A stretch of DNA of 45,581 nucleotides, taken from positions 1-45,581 of the forward strand of contig JAFTJD010000055.1 in assembly GCA_017456585.1 (NCBI GenBank). The letters are read 5' to 3'. The translations under genes and the position numbers were made by a program. The notes under the pieces are model-generated. The model saw only the letters and a program-made list of their open reading frames with translations, ran no database searches and was not told where the DNA came from. The first letter of the stretch is position 1, and every line of letters begins with the position of its first letter. Shown piece after piece: positions 8,520 to 18,870 of this stretch. The stretch comes from Lachnospiraceae bacterium. Lineage in GTDB: Bacteria; Bacillota; Clostridia; Lachnospirales; Lachnospiraceae.

Positions 8520-9512
8520 CTATTTATTCCTACACTGTTCAAGTATCCTTAATTTTTCGTCAATCAACGCCCTAAGTTCCTTATTGTATACATCCACAAG
8601 CCATTGTACCTTGCTAAGTGCTCTCTCCTCAACATCATTCCGTGCATATCCACATGCATTTAATATATCTTTAGCTAATTCTTCAAACGCACCACGAATA
8701 TCTTTATAGCAATACATATATTTGTATTTTGAATTACCTCTCCAATCAGTTCCTGCATAAGTTTCCATATCATCCGTTCTCCAATAACAATCATACTGAG
8801 AAGACGGGTAATCAAACTCAGAACGTATTTCTGATATAAACTCCTCTGATATTAATTCCCCTCTATTCAGCATTTTCCATACACCCGTTTCTTCATTTGA
8901 TGGATAAATATTTACATTCGTAAAATCAGCAGGCAATTCACAATCCATGACATTCTTAATTGCAGCTAGAATTTCAGAAACCTTTTGGTTGCTCTTTGCA
9001 TAGACGCTACCTTCTTCTAGTTCAACTGTATAATATGGCTTAATTCTTTTTACACGATACTCTGTAATAATCTTCAAAATAATGCTATCAATCTGCGAAT
9101 ACATAGCTCGCTCAAACTCCCTGAGTGCAGCTCTTTCAGCAGCTGAATCGCTTGAATAATCATATCTATATTCTCCTGATGCAACAGGAATAGACACATG
9201 ATATTCATCTTTATTAAAAGGTATGTCTTTTACCGTTGGTTTCTCTAAACCCTTGTAATCCTTTAATTCGGCTATCATAGTTTCTATCATCTGTTTTTTA
9301 TCAGCACTCGTCACTATATTATTAATTTCAAACGCATCGACCGGACAAACTTCTTTCAATGTTTTGTATTCTAAACTTTGCTCAGATAAAAAAGTTCCTA
9401 TTCTAACAATAATCTCTCCATTAGATGCTGAACTCAAAAAATCATATCCACATCCCAAACAACTACCACATTGCACACATCGTTCTGTAACTTTTAAATT
9501 GCTCTTTTCCAT
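8520..9512 (-). CDS. Protein with N-terminal 4Fe-4S motif and unknown C-terminal domain
   Basis: A 330-residue protein. Residues 12-21 read CVQCGSCLGC, and a lone CP follows at 56-57 (VCPVDAFEI). Together these form one ferredoxin-type 4Fe-4S cluster site, with the usual second half of a bacterial ferredoxin missing. The rest, about 80-330, is a mixed helical and strand region with no family I recognise; it contains a tyrosine-rich stretch near 270-285 and a charged helical C-terminus. The start codon is two bases from the stop of the preceding gene, with GGAG before it, so the two are translationally coupled. A redox-sensing or electron-supplying subunit for its neighbours would fit, but this is inference from context. 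No signal peptide is seen. Confidence 0.75.
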   Translation of the reverse strand: MEKSNLKVTERCVQCGSCLGCGYDFLSSASNGEIIVRIGTFLSEQSLEYKTLKEVCPVDAFEINNIVTSADKKQMIETMIAELKDYKGLEKPTVKDIPFNKDEYHVSIPVASGEYRYDYSSDSAAERAALREFERAMYSQIDSIILKIITEYRVKRIKPYYTVELEEGSVYAKSNQKVSEILAAIKNVMDCELPADFTNVNIYPSNEETGVWKMLNRGELISEEFISEIRSEFDYPSSQYDCYWRTDDMETYAGTDWRGNSKYKYMYCYKDIRGAFEELAKDILNACGYARNDVEERALSKVQWLVDVYNKELRALIDEKLRILEQCRNK

Positions 9513-9514
9513 AA

Positions 9515-10315
9515 CTATTCTCCTTTGCTAATTTTATTTAATAAATTTTGTCCTTCATTAATAACTTTCATCGATTCTTGCTCAATCACTCCATTTTCAT
9601 CAACCAATGGAGTATTAATAATGCGATAAACTAATTTTGTTAAACTTAAACACGCATTAAGAGCTTCTATATCCGCATCGCTGTACCGCTCTGCCTCCAT
9701 ACCATTTATATTTAAAATCTTTTCAACATTCTTAATAGATTTTATATACAACATCCCTAACTTTTCCAAGAGTCCTGTAACAATCTCCACATGTTCTGCT
9801 ATTCCGTTCAACATAATGCAAACTGAATCAATCTGTGCAGAAACAGCATTTGCTTTCGCAAGATTACGAGAAGCAACCTGTAGATTCATCTTTGACTCCT
9901 GAATCATTAAACCACCAATTCCCCTCAAAGCAAAAGACACTAATAGCTGCGAATCCGTCATAACTCGCCCGCTTGACACCGCAGGCAAATTAACACCTTG
10001 AGATAACTTATCCTGTATTTCTTCAATATTCTCTAACTCCTCAATCCCTCGTCCCCTACGAAATTGAATTTTTCTTATATCCGAATAAATTACTTGAAAC
10101 ATTTTCAAATGGCACGTTAAAATTGCACTTTTTCTTTTAGCATTTACTTCCATTTTTTCATACACATTTTTCTGACACTGTTCTAATCTATATTCCGCAT
10201 CAGCAGTTCTTGTAAAAGCCTTTGCATTTTTTCTTGTGGCTTGCTCATCTATCTTCATAGATTTATTTACCTGTGCCCCCAATAGTCCCATCAAAGCAAC
10301 ACTCTCAAACATCAT
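9515..10315 (-). CDS. Helical protein of unknown function, partner of the glycine-zipper protein
   Basis: A 266-residue protein that is almost wholly alpha-helical by composition. A short hydrophobic N-terminus (FESVALMGLLGAQV) could touch or insert in the membrane. Long amphipathic helices follow, with a more apolar stretch around 125-140 (SFALRGIGGLMIQ). I do not recognise the family. It is tightly linked to both neighbours: eight bases after the 499-residue gene and two before the Fe-S gene. An AGGAGG covers the stop of the upstream gene. Either of two consecutive ATGs (10315 or 10312) could be used, and the second has better spacing. The pattern of a helical partner beside a membrane-active protein suggests a complex subunit or regulator of pore activity; this is inference. 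Confidence 0.7.
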   Translation of the reverse strand: MMFESVALMGLLGAQVNKSMKIDEQATRKNAKAFTRTADAEYRLEQCQKNVYEKMEVNAKRKSAILTCHLKMFQVIYSDIRKIQFRRGRGIEELENIEEIQDKLSQGVNLPAVSSGRVMTDSQLLVSFALRGIGGLMIQESKMNLQVASRNLAKANAVSAQIDSVCIMLNGIAEHVEIVTGLLEKLGMLYIKSIKNVEKILNINGMEAERYSDADIEALNACLSLTKLVYRIINTPLVDENGVIEQESMKVINEGQNLLNKISKGE

Positions 10316-10323
10316 ATTTCCTC

Positions 10324-11823
10324 CTAGTCTACAACCAATAATTCATCATGTTGTGAAAACAAATTGTCTCTTGTAATATATCCTTTAGTAAAATCATCTT
10401 CTTTTAAACCAAACCTCTCCCCTATACATACAAGACCTAAATGAATACTCTCATAAGAATTACCAACGATTCCGGCATATATTTTTTCAAATCCTTCTTT
10501 GATAGCATCTCTAAGGGCCTGATTATCTCGATTTATTATAAGTTCTAATCGTTTTTGTGATTCTCTTATTTCCTTTTCAGCATTCTTATACATCGAAATT
10601 AGTTTATTATTCTTCTTTTTAAACTCTTTCGATAATCTAATCGTACTAATAACCTCTGCACAAACAGCGGTAGTAATAATTTCTCCAATTATTTTACCTA
10701 TCTCTGCGCCAAGAAGTTCTCCAACTCCGCCCCCAACCCCAGGCAACAACATATTTCCAAGAGCAGCGCCTACTGTTCCTCCAACAAACTCTCCTGCTTT
10801 TCGCCCAATAAAACTGGCAACAATATATGCACTTGTTTCCGCCACACAAGAAACCAGTTGTTCTTCTTCAATATCGCCATTTATAAAAGACACCATATGT
10901 TTCGAAACTTGTACTATACCTGTTGCAACAAGCATAGCACCTTCACCGCCTAAGTTTACAGATAGTTTTTCTGCCAATGTCTTTGTTGCATAAGCAGTAG
11001 CGGCAGAAGCTGTTGTATCCAACATAACATCTCTAAAAGCTTCGTCTTGCTCCTTATCGCCTTTTACTACAGCTACAGTATTTCTCACAATAGACAAAGT
11101 TCCCGCAAATATGGCTGCATTTTTTGCGGCATCAAGCCCTGCACGATTAATCTCCGCAAATTCTTCAGAAATAAATTTACTTGTTGATTCATCTATAAAC
11201 TTATTAACTTTTTCTATGTCACCTTCAACATCCTCAATTATTGCTTTGGAGATTTCCTTCACTTTTTGAGTTTCGGCATACATATGAGAAGTCACTGGTG
11301 CCTTGCTTATTCTATTAAGATTACCTTCCGCTTTTTGAACTCTTGCAAATCTTTCTACCTCTTTTTTTGTAGAAGGAGCCTTAATTATTTTTATATGGTA
11401 TTGTTTTGCAATAGCCTTAAGCTCTGCAAGTTTTTCACTATTTTCTGGTTTAAAAATATCATTGTCACTATTAATCCTAAAATTCTGACCATCATATTTT
11501 CCTTCACTTACTTTTCTTTTTAATGCTGATATCGTGTATCCAACCTTATCCTGAGTTCCTCTTCCAATTTGCCCATTTGTATATTTTACAGCTGTATCAG
11601 CAGAACCATTATTATCTATTACTATATCTCGTGCTTTTTCTCCTTTTTTTATTCTTTCTATATTACTTCTAGTTGCATTAATAATCTCGGCATCAAACCC
11701 AGCCGTACCTGCTACAGAATTACCTCTTCGTGTATTAAGCCTAGATAAATCATCTGCCATTTTATTACACTCTTCACTTATGGCTTTATACTTTTCAATT
11801 CTATTTTTTAAGTCTTCATTCAT
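10324..11823 (-). CDS. Large protein with glycine-zipper hydrophobic core, unknown function
   Basis: A 499-residue protein with three visible parts. Residues 1-230 are soluble and charged, including an alpha/beta-looking segment near 65-165 with KVGYTISALKRKV and AELKAIAKQYHIKII. Residues about 231-390 are hydrophobic and very rich in alanine and glycine. Their end has repeated small-residue spacing (GEFVGGTVGAALGNML, GVGGGVGELLG) typical of glycine zippers, which pack helices in membranes or pores. The C-terminus from 395 is a charged helical region. No signal peptide is present. Such a layout occurs in pore-forming toxins, phage-defence effectors and some structural proteins, but I cannot name a family. 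It is the first structural gene after the WYL regulator, and the spacing of the following genes suggests one transcript. Confidence 0.72.
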   Translation of the reverse strand: MNEDLKNRIEKYKAISEECNKMADDLSRLNTRRGNSVAGTAGFDAEIINATRSNIERIKKGEKARDIVIDNNGSADTAVKYTNGQIGRGTQDKVGYTISALKRKVSEGKYDGQNFRINSDNDIFKPENSEKLAELKAIAKQYHIKIIKAPSTKKEVERFARVQKAEGNLNRISKAPVTSHMYAETQKVKEISKAIIEDVEGDIEKVNKFIDESTSKFISEEFAEINRAGLDAAKNAAIFAGTLSIVRNTVAVVKGDKEQDEAFRDVMLDTTASAATAYATKTLAEKLSVNLGGEGAMLVATGIVQVSKHMVSFINGDIEEEQLVSCVAETSAYIVASFIGRKAGEFVGGTVGAALGNMLLPGVGGGVGELLGAEIGKIIGEIITTAVCAEVISTIRLSKEFKKKNNKLISMYKNAEKEIRESQKRLELIINRDNQALRDAIKEGFEKIYAGIVGNSYESIHLGLVCIGERFGLKEDDFTKGYITRDNLFSQHDELLVVD

Positions 11824-11910
11824 TTTCTACGCCTTTCAAAATAATATAATTTTTTAAACTATTAAATTGTTACTCTAATAATTCTTCCAGCAACTTGGTT
11901 TAATTTCTTA

Positions 11911-12867
11911 CTATCCGGATATCACCTCTACCCTATCCCCCTGGCTCCTCAGCCACATATCAATTCCTGTGCCGAACACTTCCGCACTTATCGTATATCC
12001 CCCATCTTCTTCGGCTAATATTTTCGCAGTCGGCAGTCTATCAAGCACCGCATCTACATCTGTACCCAAATATTTAAACTTGACTCTCTGTAGTTCTCCA
12101 CCATACATAAACTGCACTCTTTTGCGAAATTCACCTTCTTCAAATCGGCTACTATACGGTATACGAAATCCCTCATCCATGACCTTCAATTTTTTTATTC
12201 TGTCCATACGATAAATTGTCGGAAATGAGTCATTAATTATATCAAAATCTTTTCTTACTTTTTCATCATCAATAAAAGCCGTCAGATAGAAGTAGTACTC
12301 CGAAAACATAATTGCAACCGGTTTTAATTTTCGTTTAACAACTGCTTTATCCTTTGTTCTCTCGTACTCAATTTCAATATATTTGCAATTCCTGATAGCC
12401 TGTCCAACACACCACATAGTGTCAATAAATACTGTCCTATGGCGAGGTTCAACATAATGAAACACCTCGTTACTTATTAAATCTGTAACTAACTTCTGAT
12501 TGGCCTTAGGTACACAACAAGCTATAAGTTTATCTAAAACATCCGTCATCTCTACTTTTGTAAACGCTCTGCTATCAAGTAATATCTTACAAACAGCTAA
12601 TACTTCGCTGTTTGTAAGTTGTATTTTATATACCTGCTCCAAACGATATCCTTTACTAATGCGGTCATAAACCACAGCATTTATAAAGCCATCTTTCATA
12701 GCTTTATTCTCAAAATAATTCCTTATATCATCAATATCCCTTTGGATAGTACGCTCATTTACCCCATAGCATTGTGCTTCTTCAGTTTTATTTATCAGAT
12801 ACCCATTAATGAGTTTTGTATATATCCCTATAACTCTTTCGACTTTATCTCCTTTAATCTCTTCCAT
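11911..12867 (-). CDS. WYL-domain transcriptional regulator of the accessory cassette
   Basis: A 318-residue regulator of the WYL family. The N-terminus has a winged helix-turn-helix (about 10-60; the second helix includes VNERTIQRDIDDIRNYF). The middle WYL domain (about 135-235) has a Sm-like strand pattern with IEIEYERTK and AIMFSEYYFYLTAFIDDE, and a C-terminal WCX-like region follows. Such proteins bind nucleic-acid-like ligands and often control phage-defence or stress operons. It is 87 bases upstream of, and on the same strand as, the four-gene cassette, so it is likely its autoregulated first gene. AAGGAGGT lies four bases before the ATG. It differs clearly from the second WYL protein at 25441-26340. 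Confidence 0.88.
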   Translation of the reverse strand: MEEIKGDKVERVIGIYTKLINGYLINKTEEAQCYGVNERTIQRDIDDIRNYFENKAMKDGFINAVVYDRISKGYRLEQVYKIQLTNSEVLAVCKILLDSRAFTKVEMTDVLDKLIACCVPKANQKLVTDLISNEVFHYVEPRHRTVFIDTMWCVGQAIRNCKYIEIEYERTKDKAVVKRKLKPVAIMFSEYYFYLTAFIDDEKVRKDFDIINDSFPTIYRMDRIKKLKVMDEGFRIPYSSRFEEGEFRKRVQFMYGGELQRVKFKYLGTDVDAVLDRLPTAKILAEEDGGYTISAEVFGTGIDMWLRSQGDRVEVISG

Positions 12868-12891
12868 AGCTACCTCCTTCTCTGTAATTAC

Positions 12892-13017
12892 ATTATACTT
12901 ATTAACAACGACAGGATGTGTCTATCTGAATTTTTTCCGCTTTCTAAATCAACTATATTTACACTTTTCAAAATTCCGCTTAGTTATCTTAAAGTATATT
13001 CGTTATTACGAAGATAT
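12892..13017. promoter_or_regulatory. Divergent control region between the WYL cassette and the XRE gene
   Basis: On the minus strand TATAAT (12897-12892) is a good -10 for the WYL gene, but no good -35 is seen, which fits a regulated promoter. At 12996-13017 an inverted repeat, ATATTCGT-TATT-ACGAAgATAT, is a candidate operator. Which of the two regulators binds it cannot be told from sequence. Confidence 0.45.
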
Positions 13018-13072
13018 TCAAGCAAAAAAATATCTTTTATGCTTGTTTTATAAATACAATGGAGACAAAATA

Positions 13073-13291
13073 ATGATAGACTATACACCCTTTTGGAATA
13101 CCTTAAACAAATCTGATGAAAACTGGTACACACTTACCCACAAACACAATTTATCACACAGCACACTTCACAGATTAAAGCACAATTTGGACATATCTAC
13201 AAAAACTTTAAACGACCTATGCCGCATACTAAATTGTAATGTGCAAGATATTTTAACTTATATACCTTCAGAAAACGACCAAATATTATAA
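13073..13291 (+). CDS. Small XRE-family helix-turn-helix protein
   Basis: A 72-residue DNA-binding protein made essentially of one Cro/CI-type helix-turn-helix. The helices read WYTLTHKHNLSHSTLHRLKH, then STKTLNDLCRILNCNVQDILTYI, the standard ending of short XRE regulators of Firmicutes. The ATG at 13073 is preceded by GGAG at 13061-13064. An open frame extends upstream, but it crosses the promoter region and has no ribosome-binding site. It is transcribed away from the WYL cassette and ends in a terminator shared with dnaJ. It probably represses its own promoter and possibly the cassette. Confidence 0.82.
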   Translation: MIDYTPFWNTLNKSDENWYTLTHKHNLSHSTLHRLKHNLDISTKTLNDLCRILNCNVQDILTYIPSENDQIL

Positions 13292-13306
13292 AAAAATTGA
13301 TTTACA

Positions 13307-13350
13307 AAAAGAGGACAGATACTGCTAAATAGCAATATCCATCCTCTTTT
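13307..13350. terminator. Bidirectional terminator between the XRE gene and dnaJ
   Basis: AAAAGAGGA (13307-13315) pairs with TCCTCTTTT (13342-13350), with an inner GATA/TATC pairing. A-rich and T-rich flanks are present on both sides, so it can end both converging transcripts. Confidence 0.8.
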
Positions 13351-13378
13351 CACATGTGTATTCAATAAACAAAATAAT

Positions 13379-14527
13379 TTAAGATCTTCCGAATTTGCCC
13401 TTCTTCTTTTTCTCAGGTGGTGCGTCTTCAGGTTTAATACCTTTCATTGCATTGTCAAAATTGCGAAGTGCCTCTTTCTGTTCCTCGTTAAGCTTCTCAG
13501 GAACCTGCACTACCAATGTAACGTAGTGATCACCTCTTACATTCTTGTTACGAAGTGACGGAACACCTTTATTCTTGAGGCGTACTCTTGAATCTGTCTG
13601 TGTTCCCGGATTAACATCATACTCAACCTCTCCGTCTACAGTCTTTATTCTTATAGTACCGCCAAGAGCTGCGGTAACAAAAGAAATCGGCATTGTTGAA
13701 TATATATTAGTATCCTGTCTTTGGAACATAGGATGTCTTGATACGTTAACCTCTACAAGAAGGTCTCCTCTTTCTCCACCATTTGTACCGGGTTCACCTT
13801 TGCCCTTTATTCTAATACTCTGGCCGTCATCAATACCTGCCGGAATAGATACTTCGATTTTCTTCCTTGCAGTTATATAACCGGAGCCGTAGCAATCCGG
13901 ACATTTTTCCTTAATAATACTTCCTGTTCCGTTACAGTCCGGACAGGTCTGTACATTTCTAACCATTCCAAAAAGCGACTGCTGTGTATATACCACCTGT
14001 CCCTTACCATTACACTTGGTACAGGTCTGTTTGGTAGTTCCTGCCTTTGCACCGCTACCATTACACTTAGTACAAGTATCCTTAAGATTAAGTTCTATTT
14101 CTTTCTCTACGCCGAATACCGCTTCTTCAAATGTAATTCGAATGCCTGTGCGTATATTAGCTCCACGCATAGGTCCGTTATTATTCCTTCTGCTTCTTCC
14201 ACCACCGAAAAAGTCTCCAAAGATATCTCCGAAGATATCTCCCATGTCTCCCATGTTAAAATTGAAGCCGTCAAAGCCTGCTCCACCGCCTGCTCCGCCT
14301 TCAAAAGCAGCATGACCGAACTGATCATACTGTCTTCTCTTATCAGCATCACTAAGTATTGCATATGCTTCTGATGCTTCTTTAAATTTTGCCTCAGCTT
14401 CGGCATCACCCGAATTAGTATCAGGATGATATTTCTTTGCAAGCTGACGATATGCCTTTTTCAGTGTTGCCTCATCTGCATCCTTCGGCACACCGAGGAC
14501 CTCATAATAATCTCTTTTATTAGCCAT
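13379..14527 (-). CDS. dnaJ: Chaperone DnaJ (Hsp40)
   Basis: The type I J-protein co-chaperone of DnaK, 382 residues. It has the J domain (1-70) with the HPD motif in KKYHPDTN near 34, then a glycine/phenylalanine-rich linker (about 75-115). The zinc-binding domain has four CxxCxGxG repeats: [24 protein letters not shown] and CPDCYGSG. C-terminal substrate-binding domains and a basic tail follow. The J domain stimulates DnaK ATPase and the zinc and C-terminal parts hold unfolded clients. It is the last gene of the hrcA-grpE-dnaK-dnaJ operon, 168 bases after dnaK. In Bacillus prmA would follow; here an accessory cassette and a phosphate transporter intervene. Confidence 0.98.
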   Translation of the reverse strand: MANKRDYYEVLGVPKDADEATLKKAYRQLAKKYHPDTNSGDAEAEAKFKEASEAYAILSDADKRRQYDQFGHAAFEGGAGGGAGFDGFNFNMGDMGDIFGDIFGDFFGGGRSRRNNNGPMRGANIRTGIRITFEEAVFGVEKEIELNLKDTCTKCNGSGAKAGTTKQTCTKCNGKGQVVYTQQSLFGMVRNVQTCPDCNGTGSIIKEKCPDCYGSGYITARKKIEVSIPAGIDDGQSIRIKGKGEPGTNGGERGDLLVEVNVSRHPMFQRQDTNIYSTMPISFVTAALGGTIRIKTVDGEVEYDVNPGTQTDSRVRLKNKGVPSLRNKNVRGDHYVTLVVQVPEKLNEEQKEALRNFDNAMKGIKPEDAPPEKKKKGKFGRS

Positions 14528-14592
14528 ATCTGCTACTCCGTATTCTTTATATGCATATATACGAAATCCACTTAACCATAATCGCCAAATAT

Positions 14593-14656
14593 CTGCGAAT
14601 TAATATGCACGCATATAATCCGCAGACATTCAGTTTATCGTTTCAGTTTATCGTTT
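14593..14656. repeat. Hairpin and tandem 13-bp repeat in the dnaK-dnaJ spacer
   Basis: CTGCG (14593-14597) pairs with CGCAG (14621-14625), with further internal pairing of the ATATGC/GCATAT arms. Right after it, CAGTTTATCGTTT occurs twice in tandem (14631-14643 and 14644-14656). On the operon mRNA this could affect processing or readthrough from dnaK into dnaJ. No protein is encoded here. Confidence 0.55.
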
Positions 14657-14695
14657 GAATTAATTGTTTCGTTGTATCACAACTGTTGTATGATA

Positions 14696-16573
<1,878 letters not shown>

Positions 16574-16605
16574 CTAAAAATATTATATACTATAATCTTT
16601 CCTAA

Positions 16606-16974
16606 GTCCGATGCTTAAGCTTCCTTGCAAGCATGCTTGCAGTCCGCTTAATCGCCGTCCTTTTGTATTTTAAGCCCGATTGCTTCGTGCTTCGCACTCT
16701 CGCAATCGCATCCGACATTCGTAATCCGCCCTATCAGGCTCCTTACTCATGTCGTCTTGCCCGTCCGATGCTTAAGCTTCCTTGCAAGCATGCTTGCAGT
16801 CCGCTTAATCGCCGTCCTTTTGTATTTTAAGCCCGATTGCTTCGTGCTTCGCACTCTCGCAATCGCATCCGTCATTCGTAATCCGCCCTATCGGGCTTCT
16901 TACTCATGTCGTCTTGCTCGTCCGATGCTTAAGCTTCCTTGCAAGCATGCTTGCAGTCCGCTTAATCGCCGTCC
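16606..16974. repeat. Tandem 157-bp repeats in the grpE-dnaK spacer (two full copies plus a 55-bp partial)
   Basis: Copies begin at 16606, 16763 and 16920, exactly 157 bp apart, each opening with GTCCGATGCTTAAGCTTCC. The third stops after 55 bp at GCCGTCC. Copies 1 and 2 differ at about five bases. Each unit holds short palindromes: GCAAGCATGCTTGC, and GATTGC..GTGC..GCAC..GCAATC, able to form stem-loops. The block is visibly richer in G+C than its surroundings. It lies within the operon transcript and contains no credible gene; overlapping open frames simply repeat the same peptide. Confidence 0.93.
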
Positions 16975-16987
16975 GGGGCTTAAATCA

Positions 16988-17668
16988 TCAATTAACTACT
17001 TTAACCATGCTGTGTCTTACCACTTTTTCGTGGTACATATATCCCTTCTGGAATTCCTCAGACACTATATTCTCGCCTAATTCTTCATCCTCACCATGCA
17101 TTACTGCATTATGAAAATCGGGATTGAATTCTTTACCAACAGCCTCAATCGCTGTAACACCCATATCTTCAAAGACCTTAAGGATTTGCTTGTATATCAT
17201 ATCCATACCCTTAGCAACCGGTGTTTCTTTGTCTTCATCCGGTATGGAGGCAAGGCCTCTTTCAAAGTTATCTACTACCGGAAGAAGCTTCTCAACTACA
17301 CTTCTTGCTCCGTTCTCGAACATCTCTGATTTCTCTCTGTCCGTACGCTTACGGAAGTTCTCAAATTCCGCCATATTACGTATCAGCCTGTCGTTAAGCT
17401 CTGCTATCTGCTCGTCTTTCTTATCCTTCTTTTCCTTCTTGAATTTGGAAAAAGCACCACCCTTGGAAGCTTCCTTCGAATCCTCTGCCTCCGAAGCAGT
17501 TGTCTCTGAATCTTCTATATTCTCACAACAATCTTCTTCTGCATCTGCTGCCTTGCACTCTTCTTTTGTCTCTTCGCAAGCTTCTTTAGCATCTTTTGTT
17601 TCATCTGCTATATTTTTATCAAGTTCTTTTTCCTTGGCTGTCTGTTTGTTATCATTCTTCGCTGCCAC
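16988..17668 (-). CDS. grpE: Nucleotide exchange factor GrpE
   Basis: GrpE releases ADP from DnaK and so resets the chaperone cycle. The 226-residue protein has a long acidic and lysine-rich N-terminal tail (about 1-75, rich in E, D, K and C), then the coiled-coil region with LNDRLIRNMAEFENFRKRTDREK. The four-helix and beta-wing part has VVEKLLPVVDNFERGLAS and ends in GYMYHEKVVRHSMVKVVN, the family C-terminal signature. It is longer than average because of the charged tail. It follows hrcA by 20 bases. It is separated from dnaK by the tandem repeat block. Confidence 0.96.
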   Translation of the reverse strand: MAAKNDNKQTAKEKELDKNIADETKDAKEACEETKEECKAADAEEDCCENIEDSETTASEAEDSKEASKGGAFSKFKKEKKDKKDEQIAELNDRLIRNMAEFENFRKRTDREKSEMFENGARSVVEKLLPVVDNFERGLASIPDEDKETPVAKGMDMIYKQILKVFEDMGVTAIEAVGKEFNPDFHNAVMHGEDEELGENIVSEEFQKGYMYHEKVVRHSMVKVVN

Positions 17669-17688
17669 TTAATTCGCCACCTTTCATA

Positions 17689-18714
17689 TTACTTCTTAAA
17701 TATTTCATCAAGCTGTGATACCAGTGTTTTAAGTGAATCCACTACTTTCTCGTAATCCATACGTTTAGGTCCTATAATACCGATTGTACCCTGTACTCCT
17801 TCGCCCAATTCATAGGTCGTTGTTACCACACTACAATCCTGCATATTCTTAACCGGCATCTCACTTCCTATATAAACCTGAATACCTTTATTATCTTCTT
17901 TCTCAACAAAATCAGTAATCAGGCTGTTAAGCTCATCTTTCTCTTCCAGTGCATTAATAAGCTCGCTTGCTCTTTGTTGATCCGAAAGCTCCGGATATTT
18001 GAAAATATTGGTTGTTCCGCTTGTGTATATCTCCAAATCCTCTGTAGCAATCGCATCTGCCACAGCGTCAAGCACATTTGCAACTATGTTACTGTAATTA
18101 CCCGCCTGTTCCTTAAGCTTCGAAATAACCGAAAGATTAATCTCTCCTACAGACAAGCCGTTTAGTGTTGTGTTGCATAAAATATTGAGTTTAAGAATCG
18201 CATCATCATCAAGCTCTTCATCGATATCTACTATCGTGTTCTTAATGATATTCCCTTCAACCACTACTACAATAAGAAGCTTCTTGTCATCTAACTTAGA
18301 CAGCTGTATGAACTTAACTTTGTTCTTATTATACTTAGGTGCGGTAACCATTGTAGCATAATTAGTGTTAACCGCAAGAAGCTTTACCATCTGCTGAAGC
18401 ATTGTCTCAACCTTATCAACTCTTTCGATAAGGAAATCCTTCATCTCAGATACTTCGCGTTCTTTCTCACCGAGTAATGTATCAACATAGAAACGATATC
18501 CTTTATCCGATGGAATTCTTCCTGCTGATGTATGCGGCTGCATGATGTATCCCATCTCTTCAAGATCTGCCATCTCATTACGTATGGTAGCGGAGCTAAG
18601 ATTCAAATCAGTATATTTAGAAATTGTTCTCGACCCTACCGGCTCGCCTGTCTCCAGATAATTCTTGATTATGGCTACCAGTATCGTCTTTTTTCTCTGA
18701 TCCATCAATTCCAA
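17689..18714 (-). CDS. hrcA: Heat-inducible transcription repressor HrcA
   Basis: HrcA binds CIRCE operators and represses the class I heat-shock genes; its folding depends on GroEL. The 341-residue protein has an N-terminal winged helix with DYLETGEPVGSRT-like residues (NYLETGEPVGSRTISKY) and LSSATIRNEMADLEEMGY, then the GAF-like domain, and ends with the dimerisation part carrying GVQGTIGIIGPKRMDYEKVV. I start at TTG 18714 because GGGAGGA ends six bases upstream. An ATG at 18705 is possible but too far from that site. It is the first gene of the operon, directly behind a promoter and a perfect CIRCE, so the repressor regulates its own synthesis. Confidence 0.96.
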   Translation of the reverse strand: MELMDQRKKTILVAIIKNYLETGEPVGSRTISKYTDLNLSSATIRNEMADLEEMGYIMQPHTSAGRIPSDKGYRFYVDTLLGEKEREVSEMKDFLIERVDKVETMLQQMVKLLAVNTNYATMVTAPKYNKNKVKFIQLSKLDDKKLLIVVVVEGNIIKNTIVDIDEELDDDAILKLNILCNTTLNGLSVGEINLSVISKLKEQAGNYSNIVANVLDAVADAIATEDLEIYTSGTTNIFKYPELSDQQRASELINALEEKDELNSLITDFVEKEDNKGIQVYIGSEMPVKNMQDCSVVTTTYELGEGVQGTIGIIGPKRMDYEKVVDSLKTLVSQLDEIFKK

Positions 18715-18737
18715 AGGAATTCCTCCCTTCTACATTG

Positions 18738-18764
18738 TTAGCACTCAACCTCGAAGAGTGCTAA
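18738..18764. promoter_or_regulatory. CIRCE operator (HrcA-binding site)
   Basis: TTAGCACTC (18738-18746), nine spacer bases and GAGTGCTAA (18756-18764) match the consensus CIRCE without error. It lies between the promoter and the hrcA start, where bound HrcA would block transcription of the whole hrcA-grpE-dnaK-dnaJ unit. Confidence 0.98.
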
Positions 18765-18775
18765 TTTCTATAACT

Positions 18776-18804
18776 AAAATAGCACCATTACTTTGCTTTG
18801 TCAA
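18776..18804 (-). promoter_or_regulatory. Vegetative promoter of the hrcA operon
   Basis: On the minus strand TTGACA (18804-18799) and TATTTT (18781-18776) are 17 bp apart. The expected start point falls just upstream of or in the CIRCE. Confidence 0.85.
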
Positions 18805-18826
18805 TAACTTTATATTTTTTTTATAA

Positions 18827-18853
18827 TAAAAATAGCTGTTGCATAACAACAGC
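18827..18853 (-). terminator. Terminator of the spoIIP-spoIID-M23 gene cluster
   Basis: On the minus strand GCTGTTG (18853-18847) and CAACAGC (18841-18835) form a 7-bp stem with a 5-base loop, followed by ATTTTTATT. It lies 17 bases after the M23 gene and insulates it from the hrcA promoter. Confidence 0.8.
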
Positions 18854-18870
18854 CACTTCTATTTGGTTGC

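Noticed and set aside
16633..17114. Open frames of about 65-107 residues within the 157-bp repeats
   Set aside because: They are the same translated repeat unit read again (SFLASMLAVRLIAV), have no ribosome-binding site and follow the repeat boundaries, so they are not genes.
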